Shown in pieces: positions 24,883 through 33,930 of a DNA stretch of 64,000 nt (the first letter of the stretch is position 1; every line of letters begins with the position of its first letter). The position numbers and the translations under genes were made by a program. Source of the stretch: DATHWB01 sp040905965. GTDB lineage: Bacteria > Actinomycetota > Acidimicrobiia > Spongiisociales > ZC4RG35. The DNA is taken from assembly GCA_040905965.1 (NCBI GenBank), contig JBBDQP010000112.1, positions 3,213 through 67,212 of the forward strand, given 5' to 3'. A model generated the notes under the pieces. That model was given only the letters and a program-made list of their open reading frames with translations, did no database searches and had not been told where the DNA came from.

Positions 24883-25750
24883 CCGCGTGCTCCATCGCCG
24901 GGCCGATTTCGGGGTAGGCGAACTCGAAGCCGGACTCCTGCAACACGGCTGGACGCACTCGCTTCGATTCGAGCAGTAGGGCGTCAGCCGCGTCCGATCC
25001 CAACACGGCCTTCAAGAGGAACGCGGGCGTCGGAAACCACGACGGACGTCCCATCGCCGCGCCGAGTGCCCGCATGAAATCCTCGTTTCGCACTGGGTTC
25101 GGAGATGCCAGGTTGACCGGCCCCCGAATGCGGGAGTCGTCGAGAACGTGGAGAATGGCTCGCACCTCGTCCTCGAGCGTGATCCAACTCCACCACTGTC
25201 GACCGTCACCGATCGGACCGCCGACGAAGACCCGAAAGGGAAGCATCATCTTGGGAAGCGAACCGCCGGACGAATCGAGGACGAGCGAAGTCCTGAGATA
25301 CGCAACCCTGACACCGCCCTCGACTGCGGCGGCGGTCGCCTCCTCCCATGCCGCCGCCACCCCAGCCATGAAGCCCTCCCCGCCAGGCTCCGACTCGTCC
25401 AGGACGTCGTCACCTCGATCTCCGTAGAAGTCCATCCCCGAGGCAGAAACGAGAACGGGCGTTCCCGACGCGACGGCTGCCGCGGAAATGAGGGTCGTTC
25501 CGTCGACGCGAGACGACAGGATCCGGCGCTTCTTCGACTCCGTCCACGGGGGGAGAATCGGTGCTCCGGCCAAGTGCACAATCGCGTCGACTCCGACCAA
25601 CACCTCGTGGTCGATCCGGCCCGCTTCGATGTCCCATCCCGGACCCTGCGCGTTCCGTCGTAACGGAACAGCCTCGTCACCGCGTGCGACGAGAGCGGCA
25701 GACAAGGCCGTCCCGATGAACCCGGACGCACCAGTGATCAGTACCCGCAT
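24869..25750 (-). CDS. YfcH-type NAD(P)-binding sugar epimerase-like protein (TIGR01777)
   Basis: 293-aa extended short-chain dehydrogenase fold. The Rossmann motif MRVLITGASGFIGTALSAAL opens the protein. IVHLAGAPI, RVDGTTLISAA and SASGMDFYGDRGD follow the family pattern, with Tyr in the catalytic position. The C-terminal DUF1731 region (PSWFPTPAFLLKAVLG, then LLLESKRVRPAVLQESGF) identifies the YfcH/TIGR01777 group. The reaction is not known; relatives act in cell-division-linked or sugar-nucleotide steps. ATG 25750 begins the Rossmann strand, and the long in-frame upstream sequence is intergenic. Confidence 0.85.
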   Translation of the reverse strand: MRVLITGASGFIGTALSAALVARGDEAVPLRRNAQGPGWDIEAGRIDHEVLVGVDAIVHLAGAPILPPWTESKKRRILSSRVDGTTLISAAAVASGTPVLVSASGMDFYGDRGDDVLDESEPGGEGFMAGVAAAWEEATAAAVEGGVRVAYLRTSLVLDSSGGSLPKMMLPFRVFVGGPIGDGRQWWSWITLEDEVRAILHVLDDSRIRGPVNLASPNPVRNEDFMRALGAAMGRPSWFPTPAFLLKAVLGSDAADALLLESKRVRPAVLQESGFEFAYPEIGPAMEHAVTGR

Positions 25751-25868
25751 ATCGAACCTTTCTCGGACGAACGCTATCTCGTTTCGGCGGGACCGGTAAT
25801 CGCGCAGGTCGATCCAACTAGCCCCAGGAGGCGTCCTATCATCTCCCCCGCCCCCAGGGTTCTCCCTT

Positions 25869-27791
25869 ATGTCATCGATGTCACCCCGCGTCCGAGTGGC
25901 GCTCCTCGCCGTCGCAGGCCTGATCTTCGTGATCTTGGCTCTGTTCGGCGCGGGCAGATGGCTCCGGTCAGGCGAGATCATCGGTTCGATCACCGTGCAG
26001 GGTCACGGGATCGAGCTCGGCGGCCTTTCGCCTGACGAAGCGGACGAGGCTCTCGCAGTCCTCGAACAGGAGTTGTCCATATCTCCGCTGACCGTCGACA
26101 TCGACGGAAGGGAGACAACGGTCCTTCCGCAACAGCTCGGGTTTCTACTCGACCGGGCAGAAATGATCGAAGCGGCGATGGTCCGAGGGCGCCAGGGCGG
26201 GATCTCGGAACAGTTCCGCTGGTGGCTGAGCAACCTCCTCACGACCGATGAATTGGTCCCGCGCGGAGACGTCGATGCCGAAGCGGTCGAGGCCGTCCTC
26301 GCGATTTGGGACGTCGACGTCGTCGGGAACCCTCCGGTGCCCGGCGGAGTCGCCATCGAAGGCACGGTCCCCGTCCCCGTCTACCCGGAGACCGGACTGC
26401 AAGTCGACCGCGGGACCGCGGCGGGACGTCTCCTCGCCGGCGCACTGATGCGTCGTCCTGTCACAGTCGACCTCGACGCTGCGGTCGCCGTCTCCCGGGT
26501 GACCCGGGCCGACGTCGATGCGGCAGTCTCGCGGGCCCAGTTGTGGCTGTCGTCGCCAGTCGAACTGGCAACCGACGAAGTCACGATCGAGTTCTCGGTC
26601 GCCGACCTAGCGCGGGCGTTCACGTCATCGGCGGCCGACGGCGTCGTGCTGCTGGGCTTCGATCCCGCCGTCGTTGCCGAACTCCTGGAAGCGCGACGCA
26701 GCGAACTCGAAGCCGCCCCGGTCGATGCCCGGCTCGAAGTCGAGGGGGGGGGGGNNNNNNNNNNGTACGACGTGAACGTCGTACCCGGCCGCAACGGGAC
26801 GCTGATCGACCCGGAGGCGACGGCCACCGCCCTCGCCGACGCCGCCTCATCCGTCCGACGACAAGGTCAGCTTCCTTTCGTCGAGGGAGCCGAACCGGAG
26901 ATCACCACCGCCGAACTCGAAGCGCTCGGCATCGAGCACCTGGTGGCGGAGTTCACGACATATCACCCGTGCTGTCAGAACCGTGTGACGAACATCCACC
27001 TCATGGCCGACATCGTGAACTGGGCCATCGTGGGACCCGGGGAGACGTTCGGGCTCAATGCCCACGTCGGCCAGCGCACCACCGAGCGGGGATTCCTCGA
27101 GGACGGGACCATCGTTCAGGGCGAACTCCTCGAAACGGTCGGTGGAGGCGTATCGCAGTTCGCCACCACGATGTACAACGCAGTGTTCTGGGGCGGCTAC
27201 GAGGACGTCACCCACAAGCCGCACAGCTTCTACTTCAGTCGCTATCCGGAAGGTATCGAAGCCACGATCTCCTGGCAGCAACCGGAATTGGCGTTCCGCA
27301 ACGACACCGACGGCGCCCTCTGGATCCGTACTGCCTACACGGACACGTCGATCACGGTCCGGATCTACGGATCCAACGACGGTCGGATCATTGTGGGAGA
27401 TCACTCCAGAGGAGTCACCGACATCCGGGTGATCGCGGAGGGAGGTCCTGCGGCCCGTCGGGTCCGCGGCTCGATCGGAGGAAGGTTCAATCCCACCGAG
27501 CCGACCATCGAATATCGGGCGAATCCGGAACTCGAAGTGGATGAAACCGATCAGGTCCAGTCCCCCGCCCCGGGATGGAGCGTGACGGCGACTCGTGTCA
27601 TCTCCGAAAATGGGGCGGAGCGGGAGCAAACGTGGACAGTTCGCTATCTCGCCCGGCGAGAAATCCTCGAGGTCCACCCCTGCAAGATGCCCGATGCCAC
27701 CGAGGAGTGCCCGGAGCCGACCACGACCACGACCACAACCACGACCACGACCGCGCCGCCCGAAAGCACGACGACCGCTCCCCCGCCCTGA
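25869..27791 (+). CDS. VanW-family exported protein with peptidoglycan-binding-like repeats; contains a 10-N gap
   Basis: About 640 aa. An N-terminal anchor (RVALLAVAGLIFVILALFG) is followed by two regions resembling PG_binding_4 repeats (about 50-320). The VanW domain at about 350-500 has the conserved EFTTYHPCCQNRVTNIH, GPGETFGLNAHVG and GGGVSQFATTMYNAVFW. A beta-rich region and a Thr-Pro-rich tail (CPEPTTTTTT) end the protein. VanW proteins sit in cell-wall gene sets and their chemistry is not settled. The 10 Ns at 26755-26764 keep the frame but hide about four residues in the second repeat. ATG 25869; a second ATG three codons later is possible. Confidence 0.85.
   Translation: MSSMSPRVRVALLAVAGLIFVILALFGAGRWLRSGEIIGSITVQGHGIELGGLSPDEADEALAVLEQELSISPLTVDIDGRETTVLPQQLGFLLDRAEMIEAAMVRGRQGGISEQFRWWLSNLLTTDELVPRGDVDAEAVEAVLAIWDVDVVGNPPVPGGVAIEGTVPVPVYPETGLQVDRGTAAGRLLAGALMRRPVTVDLDAAVAVSRVTRADVDAAVSRAQLWLSSPVELATDEVTIEFSVADLARAFTSSAADGVVLLGFDPAVVAELLEARRSELEAAPVDARLEVEGGGXXXXYDVNVVPGRNGTLIDPEATATALADAASSVRRQGQLPFVEGAEPEITTAELEALGIEHLVAEFTTYHPCCQNRVTNIHLMADIVNWAIVGPGETFGLNAHVGQRTTERGFLEDGTIVQGELLETVGGGVSQFATTMYNAVFWGGYEDVTHKPHSFYFSRYPEGIEATISWQQPELAFRNDTDGALWIRTAYTDTSITVRIYGSNDGRIIVGDHSRGVTDIRVIAEGGPAARRVRGSIGGRFNPTEPTIEYRANPELEVDETDQVQSPAPGWSVTATRVISENGAEREQTWTVRYLARREILEVHPCKMPDATEECPEPTTTTTTTTTTTAPPESTTTAPPP
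26744..26784. other. 11-G run, 10-N gap and adjacent perfect hairpin
   Basis: G at 26744-26754 is followed by N at 26755-26764, then GTACGACG, TGAA, CGTCGTAC (26765-26784), a perfect 8-bp stem. A stable hairpin beside a G homopolymer is a classic place for reads to fail, and some of the Gs may be base-calling artefact. Confidence 0.8.
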
Positions 27792-27798
27792 GACCTCT

Positions 27799-28113
27799 CT
27801 AGCTGGCGGCCACGGGTTCGGGATAGACCCTGAAGAACTCGGAGACAAGGGCTGTGATGGCAGCCACGGCGGAATCGTCCCACCCGGCGAAGCGGCGGGC
27901 GGATACCTGATTCGACATGACGTGCACGTGGTCGACGTCACCGTCGGTCTCGAAGATCCGAACGGCCAGCCGCCCGGGGAACGTACCCGAGCGTCCCGCG
28001 GCCTCGACGCCGCCGTACGTCTCACCGTCCTGGCCGGCGAGGGTTCGATCGGTGTCGATCATCAGCACCTTGTCGATGACCGTCACCCTGTTGATTTCGA
28101 TGGTTTGTCCCAA
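27799..28113 (-). CDS. Small conserved-looking hypothetical protein
   Basis: 104-aa soluble protein starting at TTG 28113 (MGQTIEINRVTVIDKVLMI), with GGAG about 7 bases upstream. It has alternating strand-like and helix-like segments (RLAVRIFETDGDVDHVHVM, then DSAVAAITALVSEFFRVY). No cysteine, signal peptide or membrane segment is seen. I do not recognise a family. It lies between the convergent VanW gene (8 bp) and the upstream pyruvate kinase gene on the same strand (91 bp). The initiator is uncertain because the in-frame region extends further upstream. Confidence 0.5.
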   Translation of the reverse strand: MGQTIEINRVTVIDKVLMIDTDRTLAGQDGETYGGVEAAGRSGTFPGRLAVRIFETDGDVDHVHVMSNQVSARRFAGWDDSAVAAITALVSEFFRVYPEPVAAS

Positions 28114-28203
28114 AGAGCGTCTCCGTTCGAGTCGCCGGGATCCTACCCAGCTCCGTGCCCGCCGCTGACTGGGACACATTGGCGACGCAACCTCGCAGAG
28201 ACG

Positions 28204-29679
28204 TCAGCGGGAGAATCCGCCCACTTCCGGACCGTCGCGACCGGACTTCTGGGACGGCACGCCGCGATCTCGCTCGCCGATGACATGGATCTTCATGAGG
28301 TTGGTCGTCGCCTGAAGATTGGGAGGGATGCCGGCGACCATCACGACCGCCGTTCCCCGTTCGCAGATGCCTTCCTTTTCCAGGAACTTCTCTGCGGCCG
28401 CGATCATGACGTCGGTGTAATCCCTTCGACCGAACGGATGCGGCTGGACTCCCCGGTAGAGGGCCATGCGGGCCAGAGTCGTGTCGACCGGCGTGAAACC
28501 AACAATGCGTCCGGCCGGGCGGTACTTCGAGAGAAGCCGGGCAGTGTTACCCGACTCGGTGAACGCAACGATCGTCTCGATTCCGAGGTCGGACGCCGCT
28601 TGCACCGCCGACCTGGCCACCGCCGATCCGATGGACCCGCCGAAGAAGTCCACGTCGATGTCCACGGTCCCCGCACCGAAGCCACGTTCCACCTCGGCAC
28701 AGATCTTGTCCATCATCCTGACCGACTCGACAGGGAAGTCTCCCATCGCGGTCTCCGCGCTGAGCATCACCGCGTCGGTGCCGTTGAGGACTGCGTTGGC
28801 GACATCTGTGACCTCGGCCCGGGTCGGCCGCGGCGACTTCGTCATGGACTCGAGCATCTCCGTGGCGGTGATCGAGACGAGACCCGCCGCGTTGGTGCGG
28901 GCGATGATGTCGGCCTGTACCAACGGGATCCTCTCCAACGGGAGCTGAACCCCGAGATCGCCACGCGCCACCATCGCCCCGGCGGCTTCAGTCAGGATGT
29001 CGTCGAGATTCTGATACGCCAGCGCCAATTCGATCTTGGCGATGACCGGCACACCTCCGGCGAGGTCCCGAATCTCCCTGATGTCGCTGCCGGTCCGGAC
29101 GAAGGAGGCGGCCACGTAGTCCACCTTGAGCTCCCGTCCGAAACTCAGATCCGACCGGTCCTTGTCGGTGATCGCCGGCACGCGCAGGTCGGTGTCAGGG
29201 AATGCAACGCCCTTGCCATCGCCAAGCAATCCGCCCTGCACAACCCTGGCGACGATGTGATCGCCCTCCACTTCTTCGGCGATCAGATGAATGAGGCCGT
29301 CCGCCAACAGGATTCGCTCCCCTGGCTGGATGTCGTCGAGCAGATGGTCGTAGTCGACGAAGATGCGAGTCGGATCGTCGGAGAAGTGACGCCCACCGAC
29401 CAGATGCACTGTCGAGCCGCTCGCGAGCGCCACCCGACCGTCGGGGAAAGATCCGACCCGGAGTTTTGGACCCTGGATGTCCTGGAGCAGCGCCACCACT
29501 CGACCTTCGGCCTTCGCGGCCTCTCTCACAAACTCCGCGAGTTGCGAGTGGAACTGGTGGTCACCATGGGAGAAGTTGAGCCTGGCGACATCCATTCCGG
29601 CGGCGACGAGTGCTCGGATCGAGTCGGGATCGGCCACCGCCGGTCCCAGTGTCGCGACGATCTTGGTCAGTCGTTCCAT
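28204..29679 (-). CDS. pyk: Pyruvate kinase
   Basis: 491-aa glycolytic enzyme that makes pyruvate and ATP from phosphoenolpyruvate and ADP. KIVATLGPA and DVARLNFSHGDH near the N-terminus bind potassium and substrate. LQDIQGPKLRVG starts the B domain. VPVIAKIEL carries the catalytic Lys, GAMVARGDLGVQLP the metal ligands, and SITATEMLESMTKSPRPTRAEVTDVANAVLNG is the signature (split here: ITATEMLESM and PRPTRAEVTDVANAVL). The C-domain ends around MKIHVIGERD, with a short extra tail. IEL in place of the commoner IEN after the catalytic Lys is slightly unusual. ATG 29679. Confidence 0.95.
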   Translation of the reverse strand: MERLTKIVATLGPAVADPDSIRALVAAGMDVARLNFSHGDHQFHSQLAEFVREAAKAEGRVVALLQDIQGPKLRVGSFPDGRVALASGSTVHLVGGRHFSDDPTRIFVDYDHLLDDIQPGERILLADGLIHLIAEEVEGDHIVARVVQGGLLGDGKGVAFPDTDLRVPAITDKDRSDLSFGRELKVDYVAASFVRTGSDIREIRDLAGGVPVIAKIELALAYQNLDDILTEAAGAMVARGDLGVQLPLERIPLVQADIIARTNAAGLVSITATEMLESMTKSPRPTRAEVTDVANAVLNGTDAVMLSAETAMGDFPVESVRMMDKICAEVERGFGAGTVDIDVDFFGGSIGSAVARSAVQAASDLGIETIVAFTESGNTARLLSKYRPAGRIVGFTPVDTTLARMALYRGVQPHPFGRRDYTDVMIAAAEKFLEKEGICERGTAVVMVAGIPPNLQATTNLMKIHVIGERDRGVPSQKSGRDGPEVGGFSR

Positions 29680-29714
29680 GTCGCCCGCACGCTAGCCACC
29701 CTCCGTAAGCGCTT

Positions 29715-30338
29715 TCACACCCGGTCGACGACGACATCGGCACCTGCGAGCTGACGCCGATCGAACACTCCGCGATCGACGGCCACGACCAGACAGCCTG
29801 CGGCTTTGGCCGCAGCGACGCCGGTCGGACTGTCCTCGATCACGACGCATCGCTCGGCATCCGCACCTGCGAGCGAGGCAGCCCGCAGATACAGATCCGG
29901 CGCAGGTTTCGGGTTCTCGACCTCGTCGGCGGTCACCGAGAACGGTAAGAGCCTGCCGAGGCCGACGGCTGCCAGCAACACGTCGAGCCGCCAGCGCAGT
30001 CCGTTCGTCGCCACGCCAATCGGCACGCCGGCGTATTCGAGTCGATCGATGAACGCCAGGGTGTCGCCGAAAGCCGCAGCCTCGCCTGCGATCCTTTCGA
30101 ACGCGTGTTGGGCTTCGAGTTCCAAGCGGACAGAGTCGACACCGACATCCGGGGCGAAGCGATTCGCGACCATCGCCTCTGTACCGCCGATCGAAGCGGC
30201 GAAGACGTCCATGTCGAGGTCGTATCCATGGACCGCGAGCGCCTCCGACCATGCCCTGAACGAGACAGGCTCGGAATCGACGAGCACACCGTCGCAGTCG
30301 AAGAGCACGGCTTCACATTCGAGTCCGTGGATGTTCAC
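29715..30338 (-). CDS. HAD-superfamily phosphatase (beta-phosphoglucomutase-like)
   Basis: 207-aa HAD hydrolase, subfamily I. Motif I is LFDCDGVLVDSEPV with the nucleophile Asp, motif II is GVATNG, motif III is the Lys in ENPKPAPDLYLRAA, and motif IV is VVIEDSPTGVAAAKAAG. The helical cap sits between motifs I and II. Relatives remove phosphate from small sugar phosphates such as 2-deoxyglucose-6-phosphate or interconvert beta-glucose phosphates. GTG 30338 overlaps the gatB stop by 4 bases (GTGA), so it is translated with the gat operon, although no functional link is apparent. Confidence 0.85.
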   Translation of the reverse strand: MNIHGLECEAVLFDCDGVLVDSEPVSFRAWSEALAVHGYDLDMDVFAASIGGTEAMVANRFAPDVGVDSVRLELEAQHAFERIAGEAAAFGDTLAFIDRLEYAGVPIGVATNGLRWRLDVLLAAVGLGRLLPFSVTADEVENPKPAPDLYLRAASLAGADAERCVVIEDSPTGVAAAKAAGCLVVAVDRGVFDRRQLAGADVVVDRV

Positions 30339-31789
30339 GCCAGTTTCGATGCCAACAACTCGTTGACTGCTCTCGGATCCGCCTTGCCCTGGGTGGCGCG
30401 CATGACCTGGCCGACCAGGAAACCGACCACCTTCTGCTCGCCGTTGCGATATCGCTCGACGGCGTCGGCGTTCGCCGCCAACACGTCGTCGACCGCGGCC
30501 TCCAGTGCCCCGGAGTCGGTCATCTGCAGGAGGTCGCGCGACTCGGCCACCGAGCGCGGGTCGCCCTCACCCTTGAGCACACCGTCCAGCACGTCCTTGG
30601 CGGCAGAAGCCGACACGGTCCCGTCCGCCACCATCGCAGTCAACTCGGCGAGTTGGCGCCCGGTGATTCGGGCCGGTGCATCTTCCCGACGTGTCCAGCC
30701 CGTGATCTCCCCCGTGACCCAGTGGGCCGCGACCCTCGGTTCGGAACCGAGTGCAACCGATTCGTCGTAGATCGCCCGCAGATCGGCGATCGACTCAGCC
30801 AGAACCTGGGCCACCTGCGGATCCACGCCTGCGTCGAGATAGCGCGCCCTGCGAGTCGCAGGCAATTCGGGCAGACGCTCCGCGATCCGGTTGCGCCACT
30901 CGGCGTCGATGACGATGGGAGTGAGATCAGGCTCGGTGAAGTAGCGGTAGTCCGAGCTTCCCTCCTTGGTGCGCATGCCGTGGGTGACACCCGCCTCCTC
31001 GTCCCAGTGTCGGGTCTCCTGGACGAGAGTCCCACCCGCCTCGAGTTCGTCGACTTGGCGGAGGATCTCGAAGGAAACCGCATGCTCCAGCGATCGGAAG
31101 GAGTTCATGTTCTTGATCTCGACCTTCGTGCCGAGTTCGGTCTCCCCGGAGGGCCGGACGGACACGTTGGCGTCGAAGCGAATGGAACCCTCTTCGAGGC
31201 GTGCGTCGGACACGCCGAGTTCGGCGACCACCGCCCGCAGTTGCTGGGCGTACGCCTTGGCCTGGACGGGAGTACGGATGTCGGGCCGCGACACGATCTC
31301 GACCAGCGGCACCCCGGACCGGTTGAAGTCGAGGAGCGTCTGGGTGGCGGAGTGGATGCGCCCTCCTTCGCCGATGTGGGTCGACTTGCCGGTGTCTTCC
31401 TCCTGGTGGGCGCGCTCGATACCGATCCGAACGGTTTCCCCGTCGACATCGACGTCGAGCCATCCGTCATGACAGACGGGGATGTCGAACTGGCTGATCT
31501 GATAGTTCTTCGGAAGGTCGGCGTAGAAATAGTTCTTGCGATGGAACACCGACTGCTCACTGATCGTGCAGTTGAGCGCCAGCCCGATCAACGAGATCCA
31601 CTCGATCGCCTGGACGTTCGCCACCGGCATCGCCCCGGGGAGACCCAGACAGGTGGGACAGATGTCGATGTTCGGTTCCTCGCCGAACCCGACACGGCAA
31701 CCACAGAACATCTTCGACTGGGTCCGGAGTTCGACGTGGACTTCGATGCCCATGACGGCTTCCCAGCCCGGCGGTGGACTCCAGGTCAT
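30335..31789 (-). CDS. gatB: Asp-tRNA(Asn)/Glu-tRNA(Gln) amidotransferase subunit B
   Basis: 484-aa subunit of the GatCAB amidotransferase, which converts Glu-tRNA(Gln) or Asp-tRNA(Asn) to the amide form. GIEVHVELRTQSKMFCGC and DICPTCLGLPGAMP provide the zinc cysteines. HRKNYFYADLPKNYQISQ and RAHQEEDTGKS are catalytic-cradle motifs for tRNA-Glu activation with ATP. FNRSGVPLVEIVS follows, and the C-terminal YqeY-like helical tail binds tRNA (ending AVNELLASKLA). The start ATG 31789 overlaps the gatA stop by 4 bases. Confidence 0.95.
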   Translation of the reverse strand: MTWSPPPGWEAVMGIEVHVELRTQSKMFCGCRVGFGEEPNIDICPTCLGLPGAMPVANVQAIEWISLIGLALNCTISEQSVFHRKNYFYADLPKNYQISQFDIPVCHDGWLDVDVDGETVRIGIERAHQEEDTGKSTHIGEGGRIHSATQTLLDFNRSGVPLVEIVSRPDIRTPVQAKAYAQQLRAVVAELGVSDARLEEGSIRFDANVSVRPSGETELGTKVEIKNMNSFRSLEHAVSFEILRQVDELEAGGTLVQETRHWDEEAGVTHGMRTKEGSSDYRYFTEPDLTPIVIDAEWRNRIAERLPELPATRRARYLDAGVDPQVAQVLAESIADLRAIYDESVALGSEPRVAAHWVTGEITGWTRREDAPARITGRQLAELTAMVADGTVSASAAKDVLDGVLKGEGDPRSVAESRDLLQMTDSGALEAAVDDVLAANADAVERYRNGEQKVVGFLVGQVMRATQGKADPRAVNELLASKLA

Positions 31790-33255
31790 GATTCCACCCC
31801 GGTCATGGCGGGTCTGGCGACGAAGCCCGCCTGACGCTCCACTTCGGCGGCGACCCGGAACATCGTCGCCTCGCCCAGGGCAGGAGCCATCACCTGGAAC
31901 CCGACGGGCAGGCCCTGGCTGTCGAGTCCGAGCGGGACGGTCATCGCCGGATGGCCGGCAAGGTTGGCCGGGATGTTGCAGACGTCCGAGAGATACATGG
32001 AGAGCGGATCGGCCGTCTTTGCTTCCAGCTCGAACGCCACGGTCGGACTGGTCGGCGAAACGAGCGCGTCGACCTTCTCGTATGCGGCGGCGAACTCCTG
32101 TTTGACGAGCGTTCGCACCTTCTGTGCCTGGCCATAGAAGGCGTCGTAGTACCCCGCTGAGAGCGCGTAGGTCCCGAGCAGGATCCGCCGGGTCACTTCC
32201 GGCCCGAAGCCCTCTGCCCTCGTTCTCGCCATCATCTCCTCGGCCGTCGACCCATCCGCCCGCAGGCCGTATCGGATCCCGTCGAAGCGCGCCAAGTTGG
32301 CCGACGCCTCGGCCGGCGCGATGAGGTAGTACGTGGAAAGGGCCACGTCACAGGTGGGGATCGACACCTCCACGATCTCGGCCCCCGCGTCTGTGAGGCG
32401 ATCGAGCATCGCCCGGGACATCGCCGTCACCTCGGGCTCGTAGCCCTCACCGTCGAGCTGACGGATCACTCCGATCCGCATGCCGGCCACTCCCGTCTCG
32501 AACATCGAGCCGGCGTCCGGGTAGTCACCGCGCCACGACGTGGCATCGAGCGGGTCGTGGCCTGCGATCACCCCCAGAACGGTCGCCGCGTCCTCGACGG
32601 TCCGAGTGAAAGGGCCGATCTGATCCAGTGACGAGCCGAAGGCGATCAGTCCGTACCGGGAGACGAGCCCATAGGTCGGCTTGACTCCGACGACTCCGCA
32701 CAACGAGGCGGGCTGGCGAATCGATCCGCCGGTATCGGAACCGAGGGCGGCAAGGGCGGACCCGACGGCCACGGCTGCCGCCGATCCTCCCGAGGACCCT
32801 CCGGGCACCCTTTCCGGGTTCCACGGATTGCGGGTGGGTCCGTATGCGGAGTTCTCAGTCGACGAGCCCATCGCGAACTCATCGAGGTTCGTCTTGCCCG
32901 TGATCACTGCCCCGCCGGCCTTGAGCCGGCTCACAACCGTCGCATCGTACGGAGGGTGATATCCGGCGAGGATCTGCGACGCACAGGTGGTCTCGACTCC
33001 CCGAGTGCACATGTTGTCCTTGAGGGCGATCGGTATCCCGTCGAGTGGGCCCAACGGCGTGCCGGCGGCGAACCTGACGTCAGCCTGCCCGGCCGCGGTC
33101 CTCGCCCTCGCGGCATCGAGGGTGAGGTAGGCGTGCAACTCGGCCTCCGTGAGAGATGCCCGTTCGAACACCGCCTCGAGAAGCTCGGTTGCAGTGATCG
33201 TTCCCGCGCGGAGCTCGGACGCGGCGGCGGCAATCGTCAGGTCGGCGTAGCTCAT
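31786..33255 (-). CDS. gatA: Asp-tRNA(Asn)/Glu-tRNA(Gln) amidotransferase subunit A
   Basis: 489-aa amidase that releases ammonia from glutamine for GatCAB. The amidase-signature triad is visible: Lys in PIALKDNMCTRG, the cis-Ser and Ser nucleophile region in GSDTGGSIRQPAS, and the Gly/Ser-rich GGSSGGSAAAVAVG. TGKTNLDEFAMGSSTENSAY is the typical GatA signature. ATG 33255 begins MSYADLTIAAAASELRAG, the usual N-terminus. Longer in-frame sequence overlaps gatC and is not used. It lies 5 bp after gatC and overlaps gatB by 4 bp. Confidence 0.95.
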   Translation of the reverse strand: MSYADLTIAAAASELRAGTITATELLEAVFERASLTEAELHAYLTLDAARARTAAGQADVRFAAGTPLGPLDGIPIALKDNMCTRGVETTCASQILAGYHPPYDATVVSRLKAGGAVITGKTNLDEFAMGSSTENSAYGPTRNPWNPERVPGGSSGGSAAAVAVGSALAALGSDTGGSIRQPASLCGVVGVKPTYGLVSRYGLIAFGSSLDQIGPFTRTVEDAATVLGVIAGHDPLDATSWRGDYPDAGSMFETGVAGMRIGVIRQLDGEGYEPEVTAMSRAMLDRLTDAGAEIVEVSIPTCDVALSTYYLIAPAEASANLARFDGIRYGLRADGSTAEEMMARTRAEGFGPEVTRRILLGTYALSAGYYDAFYGQAQKVRTLVKQEFAAAYEKVDALVSPTSPTVAFELEAKTADPLSMYLSDVCNIPANLAGHPAMTVPLGLDSQGLPVGFQVMAPALGEATMFRVAAEVERQAGFVARPAMTGVES

Positions 33256-33260
33256 CCCGT

Positions 33261-33551
33261 TCAGCCTTGATCGAGCGCCGGGGGGACCACGAAGTAGCCA
33301 TCGCGAGCTTCCGGTGCCTGGGAGAGGACTTCGTCGCGATCGAGCGACGGCCGCACTTCGTCGGGTCGGAATGTGTTGGTCATTCCGAGCGGATGCGCGG
33401 TCGGTTCCACACCCGCGGTATCGAGAGCCTGCACTCGGGCGGCGTGTTCGAGTATCACGCCCAACTGATGGCGGTACGTCTCGAGATCGGCGGTCGACAG
33501 ATCGAGACGGGCAAGTCGGGCCACATGGGCGATGTCGATGTCGATCGGCAT
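33261..33551 (-). CDS. gatC: Asp-tRNA(Asn)/Glu-tRNA(Gln) amidotransferase subunit C
   Basis: 96-aa GatC, the small strap that holds GatA and GatB together. IDIAHVARLARLDLSTADLE is the N-terminal helical motif. ILEHAARVQALDTAGVEPTAHPLG carries the conserved turn (given here in two parts: ILEHAARVQALD and GVEPTAHP). The C-terminal EARDGYFVVPP completes the family pattern. First gene of gatC-gatA-gatB-HAD on the minus strand, divergent from a small membrane protein gene by 56 bp. Confidence 0.93.
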   Translation of the reverse strand: MPIDIDIAHVARLARLDLSTADLETYRHQLGVILEHAARVQALDTAGVEPTAHPLGMTNTFRPDEVRPSLDRDEVLSQAPEARDGYFVVPPALDQG

Positions 33552-33607
33552 GGCACGGCAGTGTAGGGATCGGACGTGGCGACAAATCCGAGGTATATCG
33601 TCTTCCG

Positions 33608-33898
33608 GTGCGCTGGATGCTCGCGATCACGACGATTGGCCTCCTGGGCGGAGCCGCGTTGGCGTGGATGACAGACGATGCGGGACTCGCAGGAGTGCTG
33701 GCCCGGGTGGGGGCGATCCTTGCATGCATCTGGATCGCCTACCCGTCCCTCGTCAGGATCGAGCGTCGAACCATATGGCTGCTCGTGCTCGGGTGCGTGG
33801 TCGTCCTGATTCGTCCCCGCTCCGCCCTGGTCGTGCTGCCGGTGATCGCGCTTTTCGTCCGGACCACCAAGGTCCGGGCAGGTAGGGCCGACACGTAG
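33608..33898 (+). CDS. Small three-helix membrane protein, unknown function
   Basis: 96 aa, GTG start at 33608 (ATG 33617 is possible and loses three residues). There are three hydrophobic segments: about 3-17 (LAITTIGLLGGAALAW), 27-45 (GVLARVGAILACIWIAYP) and 52-83 (TIWLLVLGCVVVLI, then ALVVLPVIALFV). The tail is basic (RTTKVRAGRADT). No family is recognised. It starts 56 bp from the divergent gatC and is convergent with dapE. Confidence 0.6.
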   Translation: MRWMLAITTIGLLGGAALAWMTDDAGLAGVLARVGAILACIWIAYPSLVRIERRTIWLLVLGCVVVLIRPRSALVVLPVIALFVRTTKVRAGRADT

Positions 33899-33930
33899 GT
33901 CGAGAACGTCCGGGGCGAGCCCGGGATGAC

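Noticed and set aside
26744..26754. G-quadruplex or slippery contingency tract in vanW
   Set aside because: The G run abuts an N gap and may be a read artefact; no other G tracts of the needed spacing are present.
33910..33924. Bidirectional terminator between the small membrane protein gene and dapE
   Set aside because: A 5-bp CCGGG/CCCGG stem with no T-tract is expected often by chance in DNA of this composition.
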